From contig NZ_JACHEX010000001.1 in assembly GCF_014201655.1 (NCBI RefSeq), positions 186,001-250,000 of the forward strand: DNA of 64,000 bases, in the 5' to 3' direction. The position numbers and the translations under genes were made by a program. This stretch comes from Thermosipho japonicus. GTDB taxonomy: Bacteria; Thermotogota; Thermotogae; Thermotogales; Fervidobacteriaceae. The notes under the pieces were generated by a model. It was given only the letters and a program-made list of their open reading frames with translations, made no database searches and was not told the origin of the DNA. This document shows, piece by piece, positions 39,489-49,127 of this stretch (the stretch's first letter is position 1; the number at the start of each line of letters is the position of its first letter).

Positions 39489-39986
39489 TCACCTCGCTTT
39501 AACTAACATTTCATCCGAAATATAGTAAATTCCTAACGGTTCAATATAGTTATACACTATTTTCAATTTTTCAAAATACATTTGAAAATCAAAATTTTCA
39601 TTAAAATATATTTTGGCGTTATTATTCAAAACGATATAATTTTCATTAAAATTTATCTCATACACGAAATCTGGTATATTTTCTGGTATTTTTTTAAAAA
39701 AATTTTGCTTTATTTTTCCAGAATAGTCATCTACAAACTCTTCAGGAATAACTATTACCGGTAAACTTTTTAAAATCTTGTAGTCTTCAACAATATCAAC
39801 AATTTTTCCACTATTAGAAACTACCCATAAATCACCTTTATATGGTAAAATAAACTTGTAAGCAATTGAGTTTTTATGGCTAAAATCAATTGCACTTATT
39901 TTCTTAACATGAAAATCGTTATAAATTCCAATAAAAAGAATCAAAAACACAATAACCCAAAGAAAATAATATCTATAATTATCCAT
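39489..39986 (-). CDS. Single-pass membrane protein in the ftsQ position (FtsQ/DivIB-like)
   Basis: About 165 residues with one N-terminal membrane helix (FLWVIVFLILFIGIY) and an exported alpha/beta region. Its size, topology and place directly before ftsA-ftsZ suggest a divergent FtsQ/DivIB; no signature was recognised, so this is inference. The ATG at 39986 has no ribosome binding site and lies only 8 bases after a -10 box, so the mRNA may be leaderless. A GTG at 40004 would lie within the promoter. Confidence 0.5.
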   Translation of the reverse strand: MDNYRYYFLWVIVFLILFIGIYNDFHVKKISAIDFSHKNSIAYKFILPYKGDLWVVSNSGKIVDIVEDYKILKSLPVIVIPEEFVDDYSGKIKQNFFKKIPENIPDFVYEINFNENYIVLNNNAKIYFNENFDFQMYFEKLKIVYNYIEPLGIYYISDEMLVKAR

Positions 39987-39994
39987 CAAAGTAT

Positions 39995-40024
39995 ATTTTA
40001 TCACAAATAATATGTAATTATCAA
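39995..40024 (-). promoter_or_regulatory. Promoter of the ftsQ-position/ftsAZ operon
   Basis: The minus strand has TTGATA (40019-40024), an 18-base spacer and TAAAAT (39995-40000). Predicted transcription start is near 39988, within two bases of the ATG. It sits back-to-back with the RNase P RNA promoter. Confidence 0.55.
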
Positions 40025-40348
40025 ATGAGTGGAGCGAGGAGGCGCAGCTTTAAAGCTGAGGAAAGTCCGGACTCCGTGGGCAGGGTGCCGGATAACGTCC
40101 GGAGGGAGTGATCCCTGGACAGGGCCATAGAGAAGAAAACCACCACTGTGGTAAGGGTGGAACGGTGAGGTAAGAGCTCACCAGGTATGGAGTAATCCAT
40201 ACGCTTGGCAACCCCCACCCGGAGCAAGGTCAAGCAGGGTTTGGGTGGCCCGCCCTATAACCCGGGTAGACCGCTTGAGGAATTTGGTAACAAATTCCCA
40301 AGATAGATGCCTCCATAAACAGAATCCGGCTTACCGCTCCACTCATTT
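40023..40348 (+). ncRNA. rnpB: RNase P RNA, bacterial class A
   Basis: Catalytic RNA that trims tRNA 5' leaders. The 14-base P1 helix pairs 40023-40036 with 40335-40348. Universal blocks are visible: GAGGAAAGTCCGGACTCC early, GGCAACCCCC in the middle, AGATAGATG and ACAGAATCCGGCTTA near the 3' end. At about 326 bases it is a compact, GC-rich molecule in an AT-rich genome, as in Thermotoga. A short U run follows P1 and may aid termination. TAATAT at 40008-40013 is a plausible -10. Confidence 0.95.
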
Positions 40349-40357
40349 TACAAAAAA

Positions 40358-40366
40358 TGTTATAAT
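40358..40366 (+). promoter_or_regulatory. Extended -10 promoter of fba-ackA
   Basis: TGTTATAAT is an extended -10 with a perfect TATAAT, about 38 bases before the fba ATG and just after the RNase P RNA. No good -35 is seen. Confidence 0.55.
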
Positions 40367-40403
40367 TTTATTGAATAACTAAAATAGATAGGAGGTTGTT
40401 AAA

Positions 40404-41342
40404 ATGTATGTAAACACTAAAGATATTTTAGAAAAAGCTAGTAAAGAGTTTTATGCTGTTCCAGCATTTAATATTAATAACTTAGAGTTCCTTATCGCAA
40501 TTTTAGAAGGAGCAGTAGAAAAAAATGCACCTGTAATAATTGAAACAAGTGAAGGTGCGATAAAATATGCTGGAAATGGCGATCCAATTAGAGGAGCAAA
40601 ATTTTTTGTAAATCTAGTTAAAGGATATGCTGATACTTTAAACATTCCTGTTGCATTACACCTAGACCATGGTAAAAATCTAGAATACATTGCTGCAGCA
40701 ATTAAAGCTGGTTATTCTTCAGTAATGATCGATGCTTCACACGAACCATTTGAAGAAAATTTAAAAATTACTAAAGAAGTTGTTAAATGGGCTCATGCAG
40801 CTGGTGTCTCAGTTGAAGCAGAGTTAGGTCAACTTGCAGGTATTGAAGATAATGTTTCTGCTGAAGAAAATGTCCTTGTTGATCCACAGCAAGCAAAAAT
40901 ATTTGTTGAAGAAACAGGAGTAGACTTTCTTGCTCCAGCAATTGGAACAAGCCATGGAGCATTCAAATTCAAAGGTGAAGCTAAATTAGATTTTGAAAGG
41001 CTTGAAAAAGTTAAAAAACTAACAAATATCCCATTAGTATTACATGGGGCATCAAGTGTTCCTGCAAAATATGTTGAACTTGCTGAAAAATATGGTGCAG
41101 ATCTTGGTGGAGCTAAAGGCGTTCCAGCAGAAGAAATCAAAAAATGTGTAAAACTTGGTATTAATAAGGTAAATACTGATACAGATTTAAGAATAGCATT
41201 CCTTGCTGGCTTAAGAAAGAATCTAACTGAAAACGTTAAAGAATTTGATCCTAGAAAATACTTTAAAGAAGGAATGCAATTTGTAAAAGATGTTGTTATG
41301 GATAGATTAGAATTTTTAGGTGCTTCTGGTAAAGCTATATAA
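40404..41342 (+). CDS. fba: Class II fructose-bisphosphate aldolase
   Basis: Zinc-dependent cleavage of fructose-1,6-bisphosphate in glycolysis. The motifs VPAFNINNLEFLIAIL, LHLDHGKNLE (catalytic Asp and zinc His), VEAELGQLAGIED and NTDTDLRIAF are typical of class IIB aldolases. Length 312 is normal. Strong AGGAGG site. ackA follows, and gap-pgk-tpiA lie about 5.5 kb downstream on the same strand. Confidence 0.95.
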   Translation: MYVNTKDILEKASKEFYAVPAFNINNLEFLIAILEGAVEKNAPVIIETSEGAIKYAGNGDPIRGAKFFVNLVKGYADTLNIPVALHLDHGKNLEYIAAAIKAGYSSVMIDASHEPFEENLKITKEVVKWAHAAGVSVEAELGQLAGIEDNVSAEENVLVDPQQAKIFVEETGVDFLAPAIGTSHGAFKFKGEAKLDFERLEKVKKLTNIPLVLHGASSVPAKYVELAEKYGADLGGAKGVPAEEIKKCVKLGINKVNTDTDLRIAFLAGLRKNLTENVKEFDPRKYFKEGMQFVKDVVMDRLEFLGASGKAI

Positions 41343-41364
41343 AAAAAGAAAAGGAGGCAAAGTT

Positions 41365-42585
41365 ATGATTGTATTAGTTGTAAACAGTGGAAGTTCTTCT
41401 ATAAAATACCAACTATTGGATATGGATAACGAGAAAGTTCTTTGTAAAGGCTTAGCAGAAAGAATCGGAATCCCTGGAAGCAGAATAGTACATAAAAAAG
41501 ACGGCGAAAAATTTGTTATAGAACATCCAATGACAAATCATGATGAAGCATTACAGCTCGTTCTTCAAACACTAAAAGATGAAAAAATGGGTGCTATAAA
41601 AGACTTTAAAGAAATTGATGCAGTTGGGCACAGAGTTGTTCATGGTGGAGAAAAATTTTCCGGTTCTGTTTTAATAGATGATGAAGTTATAAATGCAATA
41701 GAAGAATTTTCATACCTTGCTCCACTACATAATCCACCAAATCTAATGGGAATTAAAGCAATTATGAAACTTTTACCTGGAGTGCCTAATGTAGCTGTAT
41801 TTGATACTGCTTTCCATGCTAAAATGCCTAAAAAAGCTTATCTATATGCTATTCCATATGAATATTACGAAAAATACAAAATTAGAAGGTACGGATTCCA
41901 CGGAACAAGCCACAGATATGTTTCAAGAAGAACTGCTGAAATACTCGGATTAGACTACAATAAATCAAAAATTATAACTGTTCACTTAGGAAACGGAGCA
42001 TCAATTGCAGCAGTAATGAATGGGAAAAGTGTAGATACATCTATGGGATTCACACCACTTGAAGGTTTAGTTATGGGAACTCGCTCTGGGGATCTAGATC
42101 CTTCAATTGTAACTTTCTTAATGGAAAAAGAAGGTTTGAGTGCTGAAGAAGTTTATACAATTTTAAACAAAAAAAGTGGTGTGTTAGGACTTACAAGCAA
42201 CTTTAGTTCAGACATGAGAGATATAGAAGACAAAGCTCTTGAAAATGATCCATTATGCAGGTTAGTACTAGATATTTACGAGTATAGAATTGCAAAATAT
42301 ATAGGCGCATATGTTGCGGCAATGAATGGAGTTGATGCTATATCATTTACAGCTGGAGTTGGAGAAAACTCACCAATTACACGTGAAGAAATTTGTGAAA
42401 ACTATTTGAGCTACCTTGGTATTAAGATAGATAAAGAGAAAAACAATGTCAAAGGTGAAGAAAGAGTAATTTCAACTCCTGACTCCAAGGTTAAAGTTCT
42501 TATTGTCCCAACCAATGAAGAATTAATGATTGCAAGAGATACTAAAGAAATAATTGAAAAAGGAATTAAAAAACTAGAATATTAA
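41365..42585 (+). CDS. ackA: Acetate kinase
   Basis: Forms ATP from acetyl phosphate in fermentation. The N-terminal VLVVNSGSSSIKY, middle RRYGFHGTSHRYVS, VHLGNGASIAA and TRSGDLDPS are diagnostic. The ATG at 41365 has AAAGGAGG upstream; earlier in-frame starts overlap the end of fba. Product about 406 residues. Confidence 0.96.
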   Translation: MIVLVVNSGSSSIKYQLLDMDNEKVLCKGLAERIGIPGSRIVHKKDGEKFVIEHPMTNHDEALQLVLQTLKDEKMGAIKDFKEIDAVGHRVVHGGEKFSGSVLIDDEVINAIEEFSYLAPLHNPPNLMGIKAIMKLLPGVPNVAVFDTAFHAKMPKKAYLYAIPYEYYEKYKIRRYGFHGTSHRYVSRRTAEILGLDYNKSKIITVHLGNGASIAAVMNGKSVDTSMGFTPLEGLVMGTRSGDLDPSIVTFLMEKEGLSAEEVYTILNKKSGVLGLTSNFSSDMRDIEDKALENDPLCRLVLDIYEYRIAKYIGAYVAAMNGVDAISFTAGVGENSPITREEICENYLSYLGIKIDKEKNNVKGEERVISTPDSKVKVLIVPTNEELMIARDTKEIIEKGIKKLEY

Positions 42586-42590
42586 TTATC

Positions 42591-42620
42591 TGGGCTGGTG
42601 CTTTTGCACCAGTCTCTTTT
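42591..42620 (+). terminator. Terminator after ackA
   Basis: GGGCTGGTGC pairs with GCACCAGTCTC (with a wobble) across a TTTT loop, followed by TTTT. The next ribosome binding site begins 3-4 bases later, so read-through into fliH is possible. Confidence 0.75.
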
Positions 42621-42635
42621 CAAGAGGTGTTAAAT

Positions 42636-43331
42636 ATGATCATAAAAAAAAGATACGTTTATATAGATACTCCTCAATTAATAAAGAGTGAAAATATTGA
42701 AGAAAATAAAAATTTATCAAGTGAATATAATAAAGAAATTCAAAAAGATATACTTCTTGAAGAAGCCAAAAAAGAGGCTATAAAAATTGTTAATGAGGCA
42801 AAAACAAACGCAAAAAATATTATTGAATCTGCAAAAAAAGAAGCCGAAGAAATAAAAAATAAAGCATTAGGCGAAATATCACAAATAAAAAATAAAGAAC
42901 TCGAAGAAATAAATCAGAAAATAAATGACCTTAATCAAAAAATCATTTCAATAAGCAATAATTTTGAAGAAAAGCTAGAAAAAAAAGTTAATGAATTAAG
43001 TAACGACATGTTATATTTAATAAAAACAATAATTCAAAAATTTTTAGAAAAAGAAATAGATGAAGAAGTAACAAAAAGAAAACTTGAAAAAGTTTTAATG
43101 CATATTATAGGAATGAAAAACGTAAAGCTTTACCTAAATCCAGAAGATATAAAGTTGCTCGATGAGGAAACTTTAAATCATTTACGTTACCGAGGAATAG
43201 AAATAATAGAAGACAATAATGTTCATTCAGGCGTTATAGCCGAAACAGAAAGCGGCACTATTAACACCAGCCTGAATTTTCAAATAAAATTAATAAATGA
43301 AATAATCGATGAGGTATTAAACAATGAATAG
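42636..43331 (+). CDS. fliH: Flagellar assembly protein FliH
   Basis: Regulator of the flagellar export ATPase FliI. About 231 residues, mostly charged coiled coil with an alanine/glutamate-rich repeat (EAKKEAIKIVNEAKTNAKNI) and a C-terminal V-ATPase E-like domain with LYLNPEDIKLLDEE. Position directly before fliI, with an 8-base overlap, supports the name. The ATG at 42636 is chosen because AGAGGTG covers the upstream GTG. Confidence 0.85.
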   Translation: MIIKKRYVYIDTPQLIKSENIEENKNLSSEYNKEIQKDILLEEAKKEAIKIVNEAKTNAKNIIESAKKEAEEIKNKALGEISQIKNKELEEINQKINDLNQKIISISNNFEEKLEKKVNELSNDMLYLIKTIIQKFLEKEIDEEVTKRKLEKVLMHIIGMKNVKLYLNPEDIKLLDEETLNHLRYRGIEIIEDNNVHSGVIAETESGTINTSLNFQIKLINEIIDEVLNNE

Positions 43332-44628
43332 ATTAGAACTTTTAAAAAAGAAAATTGAAAATTTTAATCCTTATCAAAAGATAGGATCAGTAAGTAAGAT
43401 TGTCGGATTAACTATAGAATCAAAAGGGCCAGATGCCTTTTTAGGTGAATTATGTAAAATTATCACCGACTACAAAAAGACCCTCGCTGAAGTAGTTGGT
43501 TTTAACGATAATGGAATAATATTAATGCCATTAGAAGACATAAGTGGTCTAAAAAAAGGTTGTCAAGTATTAAAAACAGGTGAATATGTTAGTGTACCTG
43601 TTTCTGAAGAGTTACTCGGAAAAGTTATAGATTCTCTTGGAAGACCGCTTGATGGTACAAAGATATACACAAAAGAAAAAATACCTATAGTAAGAGAAGC
43701 TCCTAATCCATTAATTAGAAAAAGAATTACTACTCCTATCTCTGTTGGAGTTAGAGCAATCGATGGTTTTTTAACATTAGGTTATGGTCAAAGAATCGGT
43801 ATCTTTGCAGGCAGTGGTGTTGGAAAAAGTACATTGCTTGGAATGATTGCCAGAAATACTTCTGCAGATATTAATGTTATTTCATTAATCGGTGAAAGAG
43901 GAAGAGAAGTTAGGGAATTTATTGAAAAAGATCTAAAAAAAGAAGGCTTAAAACGCTCAGTTGTTGTTGTATCTACCTCTGATCAACCCGCTCTCCTAAG
44001 AGTTAAGGCATTACTTACAGCAACTTCTATAGCAGAATATTTTAGGGACAAAGGTTATAACGTCCTCTTAATGGTTGACTCACTTACAAGATGGGCAATG
44101 GCACAAAGAGAAGTGGGACTTGCAACAGGCGAACCTCCTACAACGAGGGGATATCCACCAAGCGTCTTTGCAGGGTTACCAAAAATATTAGAAAGGGCTG
44201 GTAATTCTGATAAAGGAAGCATAACCGGTATATATACTGTTCTTGTTGAATCAGATGATTTTAACGAGCCTATATCGGATACTGTAAGGGGTATTGTTGA
44301 TGGTCATATAATATTATCCAGGAAACTTGCAGAATCTGCTCACTATCCAGCAATTGATATTTTAATGAGTGTAAGCAGGCTAATGAATGATATTACTAGA
44401 AAAGAACATAAAATTGCAGCATTGAAAATTAAAGATCTTCTTGCCACCTATTACGATGCAAAGGATTTAATAGATGTTGGAGCGTACAAAAAAGGTACGA
44501 ATCCAAAAATTGATAAAGCAATAGAATTAATTGATGAAATAAACAAATTTTTAAGGCAATCCGTTGATGAAAAAATGAACTTTGAAGATACTGTTGATTA
44601 TCTAATTTCAATTGCAAATAAAATCTAA
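43324..44628 (+). CDS. fliI: Flagellum-specific ATP synthase/export ATPase FliI
   Basis: Powers type III export of flagellar subunits. Walker A is GSGVGKST, and GERGREVREFIE and TRWAMAQREVGLATGEPPTTRGYPPSVF are F1-beta-like FliI motifs. Length 434 is normal. The rest of the flagellar genes are about 23 kb away on the other strand. Confidence 0.95.
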   Translation: MNRLELLKKKIENFNPYQKIGSVSKIVGLTIESKGPDAFLGELCKIITDYKKTLAEVVGFNDNGIILMPLEDISGLKKGCQVLKTGEYVSVPVSEELLGKVIDSLGRPLDGTKIYTKEKIPIVREAPNPLIRKRITTPISVGVRAIDGFLTLGYGQRIGIFAGSGVGKSTLLGMIARNTSADINVISLIGERGREVREFIEKDLKKEGLKRSVVVVSTSDQPALLRVKALLTATSIAEYFRDKGYNVLLMVDSLTRWAMAQREVGLATGEPPTTRGYPPSVFAGLPKILERAGNSDKGSITGIYTVLVESDDFNEPISDTVRGIVDGHIILSRKLAESAHYPAIDILMSVSRLMNDITRKEHKIAALKIKDLLATYYDAKDLIDVGAYKKGTNPKIDKAIELIDEINKFLRQSVDEKMNFEDTVDYLISIANKI

Positions 44629-44654
44629 AACTTTTTAAGAAAGAGGGGGCTAAA

Positions 44655-46019
44655 GTGAAAAAGCTTTTTCTAATATTTTTAATACTTACATCAACAATAT
44701 TTGCAACAACATTTTCATTAAGGTATGAAAATATAATATATACATCAGATACAAATAAGTACTTTTCAAATGTATTTACTCCTGCCATTAAATATCAAAA
44801 CGATAATTTTTCTTTTTTTGTAGAAATGACTTTTTCAAACGATGGAAAATTTCCAGTTTTTTACGAAGAATTCTACGGTGATTATTACATAAAATTTAAA
44901 AATTCCGGAGTAAGTTTAAACCTTAATAACGTAAAAATCTCATTTGGAAATTTAGAAAACTATGATATTGTTAACTCTCCGTATTCATTATTTATTTCGT
45001 CTCTTGGACATTCAAAGCCAACTATTTCTTTTAAGTTTGAAGATAATAATTTTAAGTATGAATCAAGATATATTTTAATTTCATATGATGATTTTGTGCC
45101 CCTAAATCTGTCAACAAAAAGTTCTATTGATAAGGGATTAAACTTAAAATATTATGCCATAAAGTATGGAAATTTTACATTTGGATATGAAGAAGCTTCA
45201 GTATATGTAAACAGGTTATTCGATTTTGAATATTTTTCTAATCCTTTACCAAACTTTTTTGTACAATACTACCATGAAAATGTTTCATACAATGGAATAA
45301 GAAGTTTTAATGACAATTCTTTAATGGGATTTTTTGCAACATATGAAGATTTTGAAAAATATTTATATGCACAAATACTCATAGATGATTTTAATGCAAA
45401 TAGATTTTTTAACCCGGATAATCCAACAGTTGATAAGATTGCATGGTCTTTTGGAGGAACATACAATTTAAATAATTATCTGAAAGCTAAAATATTCAGT
45501 GCTGGTGCAACAAAATACACATTTCAACCTTCAGCTGACTCAGGAAATCCTCTATATTATGGATATACTTACTTTGTAGTTGAAAAAATAAAAAATTGTA
45601 TAATAGACTATAAGGATAATTACATTGGATACAAATATGGTGAAAATAATCTTGCACTTTTATTAGGTCTTGAATATTCAAAGGATTTTAAATTAAGTGG
45701 AGTTCTTGAATTTATTCTTTCTGGGACAAAGTCGCCAATAAATCCTTGGACAGAGAAGAATAGTTCAACATATGAACGTGGATTTAATCTTTTAAATGAG
45801 GGGAAAATCGAAAAGACCTTCCTTTTATCTTTAAACTTATCAAAAAAATTTGGTATAATGGAATTAGGCGGATTCATTAAACTGGAAAAAATACTCAATG
45901 TTTTAAAATTAGTTGAAGAAGTAAACGATAATGTTAAAAAGCCATATTATGCTCCGTCAGATGAAAATAAAACAATATTTGACCTCTCAATATTTGTAAA
46001 AGTAAATTATAACCTATAA
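44655..46019 (+). CDS. Exported protein, outer-membrane-barrel-like, unknown
   Basis: A 454-residue product with a signal peptide (MKKLFLIFLILTSTIFA) and then a series of alternating aromatic beta strands, such as FSFFVEMTFSND and KFGIMELGGFIKLE. This pattern suggests an outer-membrane barrel or a surface beta protein; no family is recognised. It starts at GTG with AGAGGGGG upstream and follows fliI, with another exported protein next. Confidence 0.6.
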   Translation: MKKLFLIFLILTSTIFATTFSLRYENIIYTSDTNKYFSNVFTPAIKYQNDNFSFFVEMTFSNDGKFPVFYEEFYGDYYIKFKNSGVSLNLNNVKISFGNLENYDIVNSPYSLFISSLGHSKPTISFKFEDNNFKYESRYILISYDDFVPLNLSTKSSIDKGLNLKYYAIKYGNFTFGYEEASVYVNRLFDFEYFSNPLPNFFVQYYHENVSYNGIRSFNDNSLMGFFATYEDFEKYLYAQILIDDFNANRFFNPDNPTVDKIAWSFGGTYNLNNYLKAKIFSAGATKYTFQPSADSGNPLYYGYTYFVVEKIKNCIIDYKDNYIGYKYGENNLALLLGLEYSKDFKLSGVLEFILSGTKSPINPWTEKNSSTYERGFNLLNEGKIEKTFLLSLNLSKKFGIMELGGFIKLEKILNVLKLVEEVNDNVKKPYYAPSDENKTIFDLSIFVKVNYNL

Positions 46020-46035
46020 AGAAAAGGGGGATCAC

Positions 46036-46752
46036 ATGAAAAAGTTAATATTAATTCTTTTTGTAATTACCTCCTGTATTTTATTTTCTGATACGGTAGT
46101 ATTAAAAGATGGAAGCCAAATAAAAGGGGAAATTCAAACAATAAATTCTGGTGTTTTAAGTATTAAATCTCTAGTTGGCCAAATCGTTTCTTACACCGAT
46201 ATTGTAAAAGAAGTTTACTTTGACGAACAAGCTACACCAACTTCTGGGGTATGGATAGAACCTAATGAAGGTGAGTGGATAAGAATTCCTGGAAAATTAA
46301 CCAAATTTGATGGAAACTCCGGAACAGTTCTTTTACCAGATAGCGGAACTTTTGTATTTTCAAGTAGAGAGGCCATAAAATATATTAATTTCATTGAAAG
46401 TTCTACAGAACTAGATCTTTCACAAAACACATCTGTTGTTCCTGGAAAAACCGACAAATTAAAAGTAACTTTAAAAAATGGTGATACTTTTTCAGCTGTC
46501 TTTTCATCCAGGCTTGGTGATATAATAACATTTATCGTAGAACGTGGAATTATATCAATTCCAACTAACCTGATTGAAAAAGTGATTTTCCCTGAAAACT
46601 CAAAATATAATTCTCTTTTTACACTTAAAGATGGCGCAAAAATATATGCGAAAATTTTAAAATTTGAATCTAATAGCTTCTTAATTGAAACAGCAATAGG
46701 TGTTATATTTATTGATTTAAAGATGGTACATAATATAGAACTACTTTTTTAA
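46036..46752 (+). CDS. Exported hypothetical protein with beta repeats
   Basis: A 238-residue product with a signal peptide ending near residue 18. It contains three internal units of the form LKDGSQIKGEIQTINSGVLSIKS: compare LKNGDTFSAVFSSRLGDIITF and LKDGAKIYAKILKFESNSFLI. These resemble small SH3-like beta units, as in some envelope and Sm-like proteins. Function unknown. Paired with the preceding exported gene, 16 bases apart. Confidence 0.6.
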   Translation: MKKLILILFVITSCILFSDTVVLKDGSQIKGEIQTINSGVLSIKSLVGQIVSYTDIVKEVYFDEQATPTSGVWIEPNEGEWIRIPGKLTKFDGNSGTVLLPDSGTFVFSSREAIKYINFIESSTELDLSQNTSVVPGKTDKLKVTLKNGDTFSAVFSSRLGDIITFIVERGIISIPTNLIEKVIFPENSKYNSLFTLKDGAKIYAKILKFESNSFLIETAIGVIFIDLKMVHNIELLF

Positions 46753-46829
46753 CTGTAACAAAATTTTTATCAAAAATACTGATTGGTTGTTAAAAAAAGA
46801 TAGTAAAATTTTTCACGAGGACCATATAA

Positions 46830-47843
<1,014 letters not shown>

Positions 47844-47865
47844 AAACTAATAAACTTTTTCCATA

Positions 47866-47889
47866 AATGGGGGCCGTGTTGCCCCCATT
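47866..47889 (+). terminator. Hairpin between gap and pgk
   Basis: AATGGGGGC pairs perfectly with GCCCCCATT around CGTGTT. The following sequence is only mildly T-rich, so this may be a partial terminator or mRNA-processing/stability structure that sets gap and pgk levels apart. Confidence 0.55.
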
Positions 47890-47916
47890 ATTAAAATTAA
47901 CAGGGAGGGATAAAAT

Positions 47917-49125
47917 ATGGAAAAATTAACAATAAAAGATATAGATCTAAAAGGAAAACGAGTTATAATGAGAGTTGATTTTAACGTTCCTATGAAAGAT
48001 GGAGAAATTACTGATGATACAAGAATAGTTGAAGCACTTCCAACAATAAAACATGCTATTGAAAACGGTGCTATTGTGATTTTACTTTCACACCTTGGAA
48101 GACCAAAAGGCGAAAGAAAACCTGAGTTTTCTCTTGCACCTGTTGCCAAAAGGCTTAGCGAACTTCTTGGAAAAGAGGTTACATTCATTCCAGAACTTTA
48201 TGGAGAAATTGTAAATGAAAAAGTTAAAAATGCAAAAGAAGGAGATGTTATTTTACTTGAAAACACAAGATTTGACAAAGGTGAAACTAAAAATGATCCA
48301 GAACTTGCGAAAAAATGGGCTGAACTTGCCAATATACATGTAAACGATGCATTTGGAACAGCCCACAGAGCTCACGCAAGTAATGTTGGAATTGCACAGT
48401 ATATACCAAGTGTTGCTGGATTTTTAATGGAAAAAGAAATTAAATTCTTATCTAAAGCTACAACTAATCCTGAAAAACCATATGTTGTTGTATTAGGTGG
48501 TGCAAAAGTTTCAGACAAAATTGGGGTTATAACAAACCTTCTTGATAAAGCAGATAAAATTTTAATCGGCGGCGCTATGATGTTTACTTTCTTAAAATCT
48601 CTTGGATACAACGTTGGTTCATCACTAGTTGAAGATGATAAGTTAGATCTTGCAAAAAGAATTTTAGAACAAGCAAAAGAAAAGGGGACCGAAATAGTTC
48701 TTCCAGTTGATGCTGTATGTGCTCAAAAAATTGAAGCAGGAGTTGAAACAAAAACAATTGATATTAAAGATGGTATTCCTGAAGGTTGGATGGGGCTTGA
48801 TATTGGACCTAAAACAGTTGAACTCTTTAGAAATAGTATATCTGGTGCTAAAACAATAGTTTGGAATGGGCCAATGGGAGTTTTTGAAATAGAAGATTTC
48901 TCAAACGGAACTAAAGAAGTTGCAATTGCTATTGCTGAAGAAACATCAAAAGGAGCTATTACAATCATTGGTGGTGGAGATAGTGCAGCAGCAATCTCAA
49001 AATTTGGACTTAAAGACAAAGTATCACACGTTTCAACAGGTGGTGGAGCATCTCTCGAATTCCTAGAAGGAAAAGAATTACCTGGTATAGCATCAATTGC
49101 AAATAAAAAAAAAATAGAAAACTAA
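47917..49125 (+). CDS. pgk: Phosphoglycerate kinase
   Basis: Transfers phosphate from 1,3-bisphosphoglycerate to ADP. The N-terminal [26 protein letters not shown], nucleotide-binding [11 protein letters not shown] and GGGDSAAAI are diagnostic. At 402 residues it is a complete PGK. The last codons contain ten A in a row (49105-49114) and, by a -1 shift there, translation would continue into tpiA to give a PGK-TIM fusion (see tpiA and findings). Confidence 0.96.
   Translation: MEKLTIKDIDLKGKRVIMRVDFNVPMKDGEITDDTRIVEALPTIKHAIENGAIVILLSHLGRPKGERKPEFSLAPVAKRLSELLGKEVTFIPELYGEIVNEKVKNAKEGDVILLENTRFDKGETKNDPELAKKWAELANIHVNDAFGTAHRAHASNVGIAQYIPSVAGFLMEKEIKFLSKATTNPEKPYVVVLGGAKVSDKIGVITNLLDKADKILIGGAMMFTFLKSLGYNVGSSLVEDDKLDLAKRILEQAKEKGTEIVLPVDAVCAQKIEAGVETKTIDIKDGIPEGWMGLDIGPKTVELFRNSISGAKTIVWNGPMGVFEIEDFSNGTKEVAIAIAEETSKGAITIIGGGDSAAAISKFGLKDKVSHVSTGGGASLEFLEGKELPGIASIANKKKIEN
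49105..49114 (+). other. A10 slippery run for -1 frameshift between pgk and tpiA
   Basis: Ten consecutive A are read AAA-AAA-AAA in the pgk frame. In the -1 frame a TAA at 49104 blocks reading just before, but from 49107 the frame is open and reads [16 protein letters not shown] into tpiA. This is a textbook slippery site for ribosomes or for RNA polymerase. Confidence 0.8.
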
Positions 49126-49127
49126 TA

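Noticed and set aside
40021-40233. Minus-strand 70-codon open frame
   Set aside because: It lies wholly on the complement of the RNase P RNA, has no ribosome binding site and gives a composition unlike the genome's proteins.
49105-49125. pgk/tpiA as a sequencing error that breaks a simple gene fusion
   Set aside because: Not chosen because pgk alone ends as a complete PGK, the homopolymer is a classic slippery site and T. maritima makes both products. A missing base in the A run cannot be fully excluded from sequence alone.
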